From Cunninghamia lanceolata (Eukaryota; Streptophyta; Pinopsida; Cupressales; Cupressaceae): DNA of 64,000 nt. Numbering within the stretch: position 1 is the stretch's first letter; each line of letters begins with the position of its first letter. Shown piece after piece: positions 26,564-38,556 of this stretch. Location: positions 4,774,001 through 4,838,000 of the forward strand of contig BSBN01000829.1 of NCBI GenBank assembly GCA_027924645.1, in the 5' to 3' direction. The notes under the pieces were generated by a model. That model was given only the letters and a program-made list of their open reading frames with translations, was not told the origin of the DNA and ran no database searches. Both the position numbers and the translations under genes were made by a program.

Positions 26564-27400
26564 ATCGGCATGAGGTCATGTGGCTTACACCGATACACAA
26601 GGAATTGTTTGAAAACAACCATCGGCGTGAAAATAGAGATCGGAAGAAGAATTATGGAGCTCACCGATGGAGTAAGCAACACCGATGACTTTACATCGGC
26701 AAGAAAGGCAAGTGGTCACGCCGATCGGTATGACAAATATCTATCGGATGATCTTTTAGAAGTTGCCCCGACGGTATATATCATACCGATGAAGCACTTT
26801 CGGCAAGAGTTTCACCGAACAGCATGCGAGGGTAACAAAGCAATAGTCATCGGTGAGAAATGAACCATCGGAATAGAAAACAAGTAAGTCTCCGACGATC
26901 AAGAGTCCTGGCGATAAGAAAGTTATCGGCAAGACTCACAGCGATGCATCTTCATCGGGATAGCTTGACATATCGGAACAAAAGAAGCAAGTCTTGCCGA
27001 TTCATAAGTCACGGCGATCAAAAGATATCAGTGACACTTTACTAAACTTTGCCCGATGAAGGATGTGATAAAGGGCATCGGGGAGATGATTTGGATCGGG
27101 ATATCTTGAGAAAGCTATCCCGATAGAGAATGTCATTCCGATAAAGATAAAAGTTCATACATGAAGAGATTATCGGTAAGACAATAAAAGATCGGGGAAA
27201 CATAATTTTAGTATCCCGATGGTCTCAATCTTCCCGATAAGCAAAGCATATCGGTGGGACTTGCCATATCGCGGAGAGATCTAAAACCCTTGGCGATGAA
27301 GGAAATCACGCCGATGGTCGCACCCACTTGAAATGTGATACTACATGGCGTCGGGGATACAATTGAGGGGTCACGCCGATTGACTGTCCGCGCCATAAAA
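26564..27400. promoter_or_regulatory. dense CCGAT/ATCGG motif cluster in 5' LTR
   Basis: I count about 29 CCGAT or ATCGG words in some 840 bp, on both strands, where fewer than two would be expected in random sequence of even composition. Examples start at 26564, 26589, 26619, 26638, 26674 and 26692, with a merged CCGATCGG near 26721. GCGAT variants add more. The cluster lies upstream of the LTR ORF and could bind a transcription factor. Which factor is unknown. Confidence 0.85.
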
Positions 27401-27684
27401 AAGGGGTTGAGGTCGCCCAGACATTTCAAAAAGCACGCCAATAGGAAGAGTTATGGCGATGTGACACTTCACAGCGATGAACATTGAATTGATCAGATAA
27501 TTAATACAAAACGGCTACAAAGTTCATACGATCATTATAATTGCAAAAAACCGTCCGAGAGCAGAATACAGAAGAATTCTCAGGGCAAAAGCAAAGGCTT
27601 CCAATTCCAGCCGTCGAGCGACAGGTACACATACACAAACCACTATATTACCTGTATTTGAATTTCCTGCCAAATTTTTCAAAA

Positions 27685-30669
27685 ATGGAAACTTCGGGGA
27701 AAGGAAAAGGAAGAAAATCACAAGGGGAAACCAGTAAACCAAAGAAGCAAAAAACTGATCAAACCCCTGAAGAAAAAGTGAAAGACAGAAAACTAAATCA
27801 GGACTTGATTGATCAGTTGCCTGGGTCAGCTCCCAAGGCCAGGAGGTCTACCCAACTCAGGGCAGAAGTAGAAAAATTGGAAGACAAACATAAGCGCCTG
27901 GGAGATATTTGGACCCCAATTAGGGGATATGAACTCTTCAGATTCCACTACAACAGAAGATTTAGAAATGCCCCTGTGTCAAACCCATGGCACATGAATT
28001 TAGGCAAACTGGTTGTACCTAATGTATTCTTGAATGTAGAACTCCTGCAACTGTTAGCCAGGCATTACAATTCAGGCCTGAAAGCTATCTGCAACCCTCA
28101 AGGAGAACCAATTGTACACCTATCAAAAAATGCTATTTGTGAGGTGTATGATTTGGATGATTTGTGCACTGTCCCTGTTGTTTATGAAGATTTGGATAAA
28201 GAATACTGGAGAATGGATACAACCTACAATGGATGGAGGTTACCCATACATAGACCCAGGATTGAAGGAGAAGTGATACCCTTGACTGAGAATGATGGCC
28301 CTCCCTTTCATGTATCCATTTTTGAACCATACATTCAATATACTTACTATTCTGTAGGCCAAGTCCTTGGCTCAGAGGTCCCTGAGTTCATGACTATTCC
28401 TCTAATGGTCATAACCTCTGATATTCAATGTCACAATGCCAGACAATTTGATTATGCCTCCTATGTTGCTACTAGAATAGACTCTGGTCTATCTGCAATA
28501 AGAAACAATGCTCCAGCATGCTCTTTTGAGCATTACTCGATGCTCATGCATATGGTCTTATACTATGGCCAGGAAGTAGGATTGTGGCCAAATGAGTTTC
28601 AAGTTGTTGCTGCGGATAAGAAAGGGGAGAAGATACCTATACAAATGTGGACCCGAATCTGGGATAGCAGGTATGCTAACTCTAGCTATGCTCAATTTGA
28701 AGAGCATTGTGTTAAAGTGCTATATAGGTATTTCAACCACCCCTGTGAATATTCAATTTCAAATGAAATAAAAAGATTCCTCAGACCCAAAGATTTTGGT
28801 GGCCCCCCTACTGTCACTCATAATTGGGGAGATTGGTATTGTTTTGAGGATGCTACTATGATCAGAGTGTATGGTTTTGAGGATGCTCCATTTATATTGC
28901 CTAAAACTATCCCTGACAGGATTGCATATTTGGAAATAACTAGGCAAATGCATTGTTCCAATGTCATGCATCTAAGTTCGCATGATAAACAATCATTCAT
29001 GCCTAGTACTTTGTGTTTTGGAGATTTTACTGTGGTTTCAAAAGAAGGATACAATCTCATTTTGGATAAACTAATGCATTATAACATGGTGACTGCTGAG
29101 GTGAGGAAAGGGTTTGACCCTGAGGGTTTCATTGACTATGCAAGAAGAAAACAAAATCTCAGTGGATACATGCACATACATTATCCACATGATGATGTCA
29201 TTAGAAATTTGGAAGAGGCTGAAGTCGACTTGGTGGTGGAGAAATATAACAGAGATTTGAATGAAAAGAAAAAGCAGTTGGCAGAAGTTGAAGTGGTATC
29301 CTCTGAAGAGGAAGAATTGACTGAATAGCCACAAGATAAGACAATAGAAATGTCTAAAAGAAAAATGCAACAATATCAGCCTCCAGTTGTGATACATGAT
29401 GAGGAGGGCTCTGCTGATGAAGATCCACGCCAAAAGGCTTATGATTCTTTTGTGTCAGATGATACATTCATTCATTCGAAGGAATTTAAATCATTCCTGT
29501 ATAAATACAAGGGAAAGGAAATCAGAGAGTCAGTAGATAATGTTTCTGCTGACAATGAAAAACAGTTATTAGAGATGTTAAAGGAGACAGTGGACAAGGA
29601 AATGCAGGACATGACACCAAGCAGAGGCAGATAGCTGCTTAAAGATGCAGGGGTTATGATTTTTCCCGGCTTGGATTTAAATTCTGCTCTGGTTTTTGAT
29701 AGTTTTTTGAATAATGCTGATGATAAGTATAAGCTTACTCCAGAAGGAGTTAATGAAGTCTATATGGGAACGAGATACAATAATGATGAAAATTCTTTAA
29801 TGATATGGGCATTGTATCCTCCCCATAAGAAGACGGCCATCATAGACACTGAAAAAACTTTTGGCCATGTTATGACTTTTAGAGCAGGTGAGACTGACCC
29901 CATAACTACTACAGACATTGGTATCAATGTTGCAAAATTGAATAAAGCACAAGCTCAGATGTTAATCAAGGAAAGGGATGCTTATAAGCTGAATTGTGAA
30001 AGATTAACAAAGGAGAATGACTACTTGAAGGACGCTGTTAAGAGCACCTTTGGGCAATCTACGAAGAGAATAACTCAAGGTGAGAGCTCACAAAGTAGTC
30101 AAGAGATATCCCATGATCAAGCCAAACAAATTCAAATAGATGCATTTGTTACAATACTGCAGAGCAGGTATGCAAACATGGTACGGTGGTTAAACCAGTT
30201 TTGGGATAACTACTCGGAAAATCATAAAGCAGTCAAAGAACATGAGAGGCTTGATCAGAGGATACAAGAAAAGGTGATCGAGTTGCAAAACAGAGGTACC
30301 ACTGATAGCACAGATATCTCTGATGCAAGAGCATTGCTCAAACGGCACCAGAATTATTATGATAAACTCAAAGCTGATGCTAAGGAAGGGACTGATGCAT
30401 CAGATGCAGGGGTGCCCAGGATATTCAAAGATAATGGAGAGGTAAAGAGCAAAGAAGAGTGGACTGTTGATTGTCAAGTTATATTGCACAAAGCCACAGG
30501 AGCTCTAAAAGATAAAGCCTCTGTATCTACAGAAGTTTGCAAACAACTGGAGGAAATGGTCACCCTTGATATAATCACCAGGAGTGCAGTCGAGCTTACT
30601 GATTCTCACCGTGCGCAGGAGTACCTGGATCATCTAACAAAAGTCTATTTATGGCTAAACAGAGCCTAA
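27685..30669 (+). pseudogene. LTR-encoded 994-aa protein, unknown function (copy 1, two TAG stops)
   Basis: Starts METSGKGKGRK at 27685 and ends LNRA at 30669. I do not recognise the family. The N-terminus is basic (SKPKKQK, nuclear-signal-like). A globular region of about 450 residues follows (GYELFRFHYNRRFRNAP, LSKNAICEVYDLDDLC, PPFHVSIFEPYIQYTY, ADKKGEKIPIQMWTRIWD). Then come an acidic patch (SSEEEELTE) and a C-terminal half with a coiled-coil-like stretch (KERDAYKLNCERLTKEND). TAG at 29326-29328 (codon 548) and 29632-29634 (codon 650) interrupt it. The other LTR has CAG at both places, so the ancestral ORF was continuous. Tat/Ogre elements can have an extra ORF upstream of gag, but there it lies in the internal region. 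The first supported ATG is chosen; upstream codons in frame lack ATG. Confidence 0.85.
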
Positions 30670-30750
30670 TTAAGATTATGTAATTATTGTTTGTATTGGT
30701 TAAAATCCCAAGAGACTTATTGAAGAGTTGTATCTCTTCATGAAAATATC

Positions 30751-30758
30751 TATATAAG
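30751..30758 (+). promoter_or_regulatory. TATA box in 5' LTR, downstream of the LTR ORF
   Basis: TATATAAG, about 80 bp after the ORF stop and about 980 bp before the LTR end, has the usual spacing for a U3/R border. The same sequence is at 42901 in the 3' LTR. Transcription from there would skip the LTR ORF at the 5' end and include it at the 3' end. Confidence 0.5.
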
Positions 30759-31734
30759 TTCAAACAATCTATGCTGAAAAATCATCAGCAGTAGAAGTAT
30801 TCATATATACATATACATAATATTCCAAAATGACCGTGTTGCATATTTTATTTTGAGGAAGAAATTTGAAGTTCTCTGATTCAGTATTTCTACTTTGGTA
30901 TCAGTTATTTGTTGAAATTATTCAATCGTGTGGTTGTCTCCATTTCTGCATTTCCCTGTTATTCAGATTAAGATATCAAGTATATATTTAATCTGTCAAT
31001 ACACATTCGTTGTATCTGTGTGATTAATTCGGTTGGTGTCCATCCTAAGGAATTAAACCCTTCTGATTTATTCACAGTAGCCTGGAAGTAGTAAGTTGGG
31101 ATTACTAAGTAGAGCCATATAATTAGGATTGACACACTGTCTCCAGTAAAATATTGTCTGTTAATCTTGTCTTTTCATTTCATTTGGTTCCTTCAAGTAA
31201 GGATTAAAATACCTTCTGGTGAATTATAAGATATCTGATTTTATTTGGTTGGATTATCAAGAAGAGTCTGTCAGTCATTTACTTGCACGTTTATACAAGC
31301 TATAAACCAGAACTGTGCCAAATATCTAGAATTATTACCATTTAGAAACTACTGTTCTTAGTCCTTCAAATTGACTCTGTTACCCAACAAGGCACTGGTC
31401 TCATTCAACTCATTAATTAAAACCTTTTGATATTGCTTATACAATTTCTGCCAATCACTTATTAAACATTACACATAGAATTAATTAGTCAGCTTTGTCA
31501 TCTATCCTACATCCTATGCCATTGTAGATAGACCTAGTTAGTCCATTCATCCACACTCAGACTGCTTTAATATTTCAAGGTTCACCCACCTAGGTGTAGC
31601 AGGACCTAAAGTGTAGGAAATCATCAAACCTTGAAGGTTGATTTCGTCAAGTTAGTTCAAAAACGTTGCAAATCCAAATATAGGGCCTGGCATCCTCTTA
31701 GGATTAGTAACTTGCATTTTTGAGACCTAACAAA

Positions 31735-31894
31735 TTGGCGACTCTACTGGGGACTTAGTAAAAAGACCTTAGAATTTAATCCTTTCTTTCATAGAGTCAT
31801 TTAAAATTTCTTTTTGGTAACTCTGCTGGTGACAAAGAACCTTACAGATAAAAATATAAACTTTTCATATTCAATAGGTGGCGACTCTAGTTAC
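31735..31894 (+). promoter_or_regulatory. primer-binding site and two primer-site-like repeats
   Basis: TTGGCGACTCTACTGGGGAC (31735-31754) follows the LTR and looks like the tRNA-Arg-type primer site of Ogre-like elements. Related copies follow: TTGGTAACTCTGCTGGTGAC (31814-31833) and GGTGGCGACTCTAGTTAC (31877-31894). The first is the expected functional site. The others suggest a duplicated site or leader. Confidence 0.7.
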
Positions 31895-31914
31895 AATCAT
31901 AACAAAAATTTCAA

Positions 31915-34900
31915 ATGGATGGTAGGAGATCCAAGATGGAAGGCAGAAACTTGCAGTCATCTCCACCACTTAGAAACATCTCCAAAAGAAATATGAATCC
32001 AAAATATTCCCACCAAGATAATAATCTAGACATCCAGGAGAATGATTCAGAACAAAATATTGCAATTCACAATAAATTCACACCTCTGCATGATTCAAAC
32101 GATAACCTCAGTGGAGCAACTGATGATATTTTGGCAAGGTACAGACCCACTCCTCAAGAACAGCGGGATCATGATGCAAAGGTCATGAGGGATATTGATA
32201 GGAACCAAGCTGAACATGATTTCAAGGTCTCGTTTAACCAGGGAGAAGAGATAGGATATGAATTGTCAAATCAGGGAATGAATGACAATCCAGAATATCA
32301 GGAAATAAATAATCAAGACATGAGTGATGAGAAACAGGAAATACTCATGCTCAGGAAGGAACTCGAAAGGTACAAAATACAAGAGGAGAAGGAGTTATTG
32401 CAGCAAGAAATTCAACAGAGGAGGAATAAAGCCAAAACAGCTCCCCCTAAATATGTACCCCCGCATAGAGGGAATATTTCAAGGAATACACAACAAAATA
32501 CAAATAGTGCTCAAAACTCACATGCTTCTGGAAGTCATCAGAACACTATTCCCCAAATCCCCAGACCACCTCCCATAAGTAATGCATCCCTACATATGGC
32601 AAATAATTACCCACCCCCTGGTCAACAATATTATAGGCCACAAAATCAACACATAAATCCCCATATGAACCAACATCAACAATATGCATATCATCAGCCA
32701 CTAGGTGGATATAATTACTATCCCAATCCACCACATCTCAATTTTCCTCCCCAAAACCTTGCTAATATATGCAGTCAATTTGATTTAACTGGATATCAGT
32801 TATATCCATATCCTATGGATAGTACTTGGAGAAACATAGTTCCCAAGTTTACTGGAAACAATGCAGTATCTGCAGAAGATCATATCAGAAGTTTTAATGC
32901 TTTTGTACAGGATATAGGTATGGACTGGGAAGACATTAGAATGAGGTTATTTATGATGTCCCTCACTGAAGATGCCAGAGATTGGTTTAATAGCTTGCCC
33001 GATGCATCAATCAATTCAATGACTGATTTCCATAACCAGTTTAAGGATCAGTATGGTAACCAATACGCTCCTGAGTTTGCCTTACATGAACTAATAAGTA
33101 TACAGAAGTATCAAAATGAATCAGTATTTGATTTCAACCTGAAGTTTTCCAAGTTACATAATAAGGTACCACATGGAGCCAAGTTATCTGACCAGGCAGC
33201 ACTGAGTATCTATATGAAGGCATTTGACCCCAAAACAGGATATGAACTCAGAAACCGGTGTCCTGCAACGTTGGCTGAAGCACAGAAAATAGCCATAACT
33301 ATTGAAAATAATAGAAAAGCTGCAGGAATGGTCAGTAAAAGGGAAAATCATAGAAATTTTCAGAATCCAAATGCTCAACAGATTAAACCAGAGGGTCAGC
33401 ATAGGCAGGATAGACCTAGGTTACATGATATGCCTTACAATACAAATTGGAAGGATGGAAGACCTATTGACAACAACAGAAAGCAGCCATATGGAAAGGA
33501 TACTCCTGATCCATTGAAGAGAAACATGGCACATATGGCAGAAAATAAACCTTGGTGTTCTGTATGTAACTTGCCACATTCACCTGAATACTGTGAGGTA
33601 GCTAAATCAATACAGCAAGAGGAAATGCTATATAACTATAATAGAGATAATCACACCATCAATATGATGCAGGATACACCATGTGTGGTAACAGAAGATT
33701 ATTCTTCTTCAGAGGAAGAAGGGTATGAGTATGATGTAGGGAACCAAAAATATCATGTTAACATGGGAGAACAGCAAGTATTCTCAGACCAGGAAGATAT
33801 TTATGACAATAAACCATATGGTCAATGGAGAAAACCTACTGAGGATGAAAAAGAAGCTCTCACAGTAGCTGCAGTGGCTCAAGCTCGAAACACTTATAAC
33901 TTAAGGAATAGAACAACAAATACTGGGCAAGGAACTCCTGGGAGTGTATTCATAAAAGACCAGAATAACAAAGGGAATAATACAAAATCATCACCTAAAG
34001 AACCAGAAAAAGGGGATAAAAATAAAATGAAAGAAAATATAGAAAAAGAGAATACAAAAACAGAAAAAAATGACCATATCATAACCCCTTCTTTTGACAT
34101 TGCACAGGCAGTGTCTCAGGTGAAGATATCAGTCCCACTCTTAGAGATGATGAAAATAGATAAATATAGGAGTACAGTCGTCAAGATGATTTCTGATACA
34201 CCTAATCCAAAACATAAAGGGTTTGAAAAAACAACAAATAATGTGCATCAAGAAAATTTTAAGATGCCTGAGGTATACCTTGGTGACACACTTACAAAAA
34301 ATCCCTCACAGGTAGATCCATTCTATACTACACTAGTAATCAAGAACAGAATAGTCAGGAATTGTATGATTGATTCAGGTGCTGCTATGAATATCATGCC
34401 TATAGCAGTGATGAAAGAATTAGGGATGTGGGTTGATACTACGTATGGCCAATGTTATGCAATGGATAATAGATCTATTCCAGTAGTTGGTATTATGAAA
34501 GATGTAGAAATAAAACTTGCTTCATATCCTGAGGCAACATATAACATTGACATCACTGTGGTTGATATCCCACCGTATTATGGAATGCTGTTATCAAGGC
34601 AGTGGGCTGCAATGGCAGGAGGCAATGTTCAATTAGATCTATCGTATGCCACCATACCAGTAGGTGACAAGGAAATCAAGTTGTGCAGAGAACCAAGGTA
34701 TGACAATATTATAGAAAGAATGGACCGGCATCAGGTGAATTTCTTTTGTGACACGGATTTAGGGGTTTTCAAAGTTGGAGAAACTACCCCAGAATTGCAT
34801 AACACTGACCCAATACACACTGAATCTATGAAAGGAGAAAATGATTTGTGGAAAATGTATTTCGATGGTGCATGCAGCAAGATAGGAAATGGGGCCGGAG

Positions 34901-37900
34901 TAGTTTTTATCTCACCAAGAGGTAAAACATTCAAATACTCTTTCTTACTGACATTTGAATGCACCAATAACGTAGCTGAGTATGAAGCCCTACTCATTGG
35001 CTTAGACATAGCCACCAAATACAAAATAAAAAAGTTGGCTGTCTATGGTGATTCTGAATTGGTCATCTCCCAAGTAAGAGAAAAATATTTATCTAAGAAT
35101 AAAAGATTAAGACAGTATAGAAATGCAGTTTGGGATAGTGTTGAATTATTTGATGCTTTTTCAATCAGCTGGGTTGATAGGTCTAAAAACATCATGGCAG
35201 ACTTTTTAGCAAACATTGCATTAAAGAGAGATGATCTAACATTAGGAGGGATCACAGAAGTAGAATTTAAAACTAGACCTACCATCCCTGATAATATACA
35301 GAACTGGCAGGTGTTTGACAGCGATGCTGATATAATCAATTTCTTACATTGTGCTGATTATTATGAAAATCAAGAAATTGATTTTAGTGCATTTGTGGAG
35401 GAACACGATGGGAAAGAAACCCTATTTGGCCAAGAAGTGGTTCAACTGAAGACGAATAAGATACCCAAAGGGCTTATTGCATTAGAAAAAGCATTTGATG
35501 GGCATGATAGATACAAGAAGAAAGAAACACCAGTGATACCTGAGAATCTTGAGGAAGTGAACTTGGGGACTCAGACAACCCCAAAAAATGTATATATTGG
35601 GAGGAATCTTGACCAGAAAATCAGAAGTAGAATTATCAATCTACTTAGGAAGTATAGGCATGTGTTTGCTTGGTCATATGATGACTTAAAGGCATATAGA
35701 GAGGATCTATTTCAACATGAGATACCACTCAAACCAGATGCAAAACCATTCAGACAGAAACAAAGGCCGATTAATCCTACATTGGCTCCGAAAATGCTGG
35801 AGGAACTTACAAAGTTAAGGGATGGAGCTATAATCAAGCCTATTAGACATTCTTCCTGGGTCTCAAACTTAGTACCTGTCAGGAAAAAGAATGGTGACAT
35901 TAGACTGTGTGTGGATTTCAGAAACCTGAATAAATCTTCTCTCAAAGATAATTATCCTCTTCCCAATATGGAGGCGATATTACAGAAAGTTACTAGATGT
36001 GAATTACTATCCATGATGGATGGTTTCTCCGGCTACAATCAGGTAAAGGTTAAGAAGTTTGAACAATTCAAGACCGCATTCACCACTCCGTGGGGAACAT
36101 ATGTATACTTGAGAATGCCATTTGGATTAACTAATGCTGGGGCAACATTTCAAAGAGCGATGGATGTAGCTTTTGCTGAATTGATCAATAAGATTATGAT
36201 AGTCTATCAAGACGATTTAACAGCATATTCAAAAAAGGCTGAAGATCATTGCACACATCTAGAACAGATATTTGTCAAAGCCCTAGAATATGGAATATCA
36301 TTGAATCCTAAAAAATGCCAATTTGCAGTAACAGAAGGAAAATTGCTTGGCCATATAGTCTCGAAGGAAGGAGTTAAAATAGATCCTGAAAGGGTGGAAG
36401 CAATTGATCAGGTCCCTATTCCAAAAAATGTAAAAGCTATACAATCATTTTTTGGTCAGATAAATTTTGTCAGAAGATTTATACCAAATTTCGCAAAGAT
36501 TGTTTGTCCTATATCAAGAATGCTGAAGAAGAACTCAGATATGAAATGGACAACAGAAGCAATGGAAGCATTTGGTAACATTAAGGAGGCCATCAAACAA
36601 GCTCCAGTCTTAATATCCCCTGACTTCGGCAAACCTTTCCAACTTTTTTCATTTGCTTCCTATCATACAGTGGCAGCAGTGTTGTTGCAGAAAAACAATG
36701 ATGGATATGAACAGCCAATCTCTTTCTTTAGCAAGTCCCTTCAGAATACAGAGTTGAAGTATGACATTATTGAAAAATAGGCATATGCATTGGTAAAAGC
36801 AGTAAAAAACTTTAGACCATATTTGGTAGGGGCTAAAATCATAGCATATGTTCCTAATGCTGCAGTCAAGGATGTACTGATTCAAACTGAGGTCACGGGT
36901 AGGAGATGTAGGTGGATCAATAGGATTCAGGAATTCAACATTGAAATCCAAATCACTAAATTAGTAAGAGGACAGGGTCTTGCCAAATTGATGACTGAAA
37001 ATAATCTAGAAGCTTCCCATATATGTAATATTGATGCAAGTACCAGTATTGAACGTACTCCATGGTATACTGATATAGTATATTATCTAACACATATGAA
37101 GAGTCCTGAAGGATATGATGATAACAAAAGAAGGACACTCAAACTACAAGCTTCAAAATATGTACTCATTGGTGGAGATCTCTATTGGAAAAATAGAGAT
37201 GGGGTTCTACTATTATGTTTGGATGAATATCAATCAAAACATATTATGAAGGAATTGCATGAAGGCATGTGCGGAGGACATTTCTCAGCAAAAACTACAG
37301 CCCACAAAATTTTGAGGGCAGGGTACTATTGGCCTAAAGTCTTTAACGATTCATACCAGTACACTAGAAAATGTGAAGCATGCCAAAAGTTCTCAGGGAA
37401 GTTAAAGTATCATGGAGCACTACCTTTAAAACCTATGCAAGTTGAGGCTCCATTTTATCAGTGGGGTATTGATTTTATAGGTGAAATTTCAGAGAAATCA
37501 AGTGGGGGGCACCGATGGATTTTAGTAGCTACTGATTACTTTACAAAATGGGTGGAAGCAATCCCAACCAGACAGGCTACTAGTAAAGTTGTGATAAATT
37601 TTCTAATGGATAACATTATATGCAGATTTGGTACTCCTGTAAGACTGATTACTGATAATGGGATGTGCTTTAGATCTGATGAATTCAAAGGTTTTTGCAG
37701 CACACATGGTATCACTGTTTCTTATGCTGCTCCTTACCATCCACAGGCCAATGGACAAGCTGAATCAAGTAATAAGAGTCTGTTGAAAATCATAAAAAGA
37801 ATGTTGGATAGAAATAAGAAGGCTTGGGATTCAAAATTAAGAATGGCAGTATGGGCTGACAGGATTACTATAAAAAGGGCAATTGGGAGATCCCCTTATG

Positions 37901-38319
37901 AATTGGTATATGGAACCCAAGCAAGATTACCATTAGAAAATCTTATACCAGTATACAAATTCATTCTCCAGGAAGACTTGAATATCCCTGAACCAATGGA
38001 GGAAAGGTTGGAACAATTGGCAGAGCTTGATGAAACAAGAAGAATGGCTCAGAAACAGAATATTAAATTACAATCACAGGTAAAATATCTCTTTGACAAA
38101 AAGGCCAAAGAAAGAAAGTTTGAAATAAATGATCTGGTATTAATGTGGAATGCAAGATGTCAAGACAAAGGAAAACATGGAAAATTTGAAGCCCTGTGGT
38201 TGGGTCCTTTTGTTATCACTGGCAAGGGAGGTGATGATTCTTACTATGTACAGAATATGTCAGGAGAGGAGCAGGAATTGCCAGTACATGGGCAATACTT
38301 GAAGCAGTTCTTTTCATAA
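31915..38319 (+). pseudogene. Ty3/gypsy gag-pol polyprotein, single frame, one nonsense codon
   Basis: About 2,134 codons from ATG 31915. Gag is at residues ~290-440 (PKFTGNNAVSAEDHIRSF, DARDWFNSLPD), with a CX2CX3HX4C cluster (CSVCNLPHSPEYC) near 548. Protease active site is IDSGAAMNIMP near 819. An archaeal-type RNase H lies at ~978-1100 (YFDGACSKIGNGAGVVF, AEYEALL, GDSEL, ADFLANIAL). RT is at ~1280-1500, with YQDD at 1431-1434 (36205-36216). A Ty3-type RNase H follows in which the DAS motif reads FAS. Integrase has an H-H-C-C finger (37255-37390) and D-D-E core (WGIDFIG, LITDNG, GQAESSN), with a WLGPFVI end. TAG at 36778-36780 replaces the expected Gln in EKQAYALVKA. Otherwise the frame is intact, so this copy died recently. 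Confidence 0.93.
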
Positions 38320-38556
38320 ACATGTACAAAGAGAATTGAGTGTCGCCAGTGCATGGACAACATTCAAATAATTCTCAAAAATATCTTATTCCATGCACAG
38401 TAGTCTAGGAATCATTCCCGCTCCCCATCATTTGTTCCTTTCCTTTTTCCAGTTCCATAAAACCTCACCCCAAAATAATAAAAGATGTGGTCTACTTCCC
38501 CAGGAGATCTGGATCCTTGTATACTCACAGGGAGTATACATCCCAGACAGAGCCAC
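38320..38556 (+). other. 3' UTR of the 17.5-kb element with hairpin before the 3' LTR
   Basis: 237 bp after the polyprotein. TGTATACTC (38518-38526) and GAGTATACA (38532-38540) form a 9-bp stem with a 5-nt loop, 16 bp before the LTR. A classic polypurine tract is not obvious next to the LTR; AGACAGAGCCAC is the nearest purine-rich run. Confidence 0.6.

Larger units (their letters stand above)
26408..31732 (+). mobile_element. 5' LTR of the 17.5-kb element, 5,325 bp
   Basis: In order it contains a TATA-like TATAAAA at 26499, a CCGAT/ATCGG-dense zone (26564-27400), a 994-codon ORF (27685-30669), a better TATA box TATATAAG at 30751, and about 980 bp of R-U5. If the second TATA box drives genomic RNA, the ORF lies in U3. 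Confidence 0.95.

Noticed and set aside
26531..27045. Two short ORFs (110 and 61 aa), also found at 38680-39194
   Set aside because: They cover the CCGAT/ATCGG array and exist because the second copy is an LTR duplicate. Amino-acid content follows the motif, with no family signal.
29071..29433. Minus-strand 120-aa ORF, also at 41221-41583
   Set aside because: Shadow of the plus-strand LTR ORF; hydrophobic only because it is the reverse complement of acidic and lysine-rich codons.
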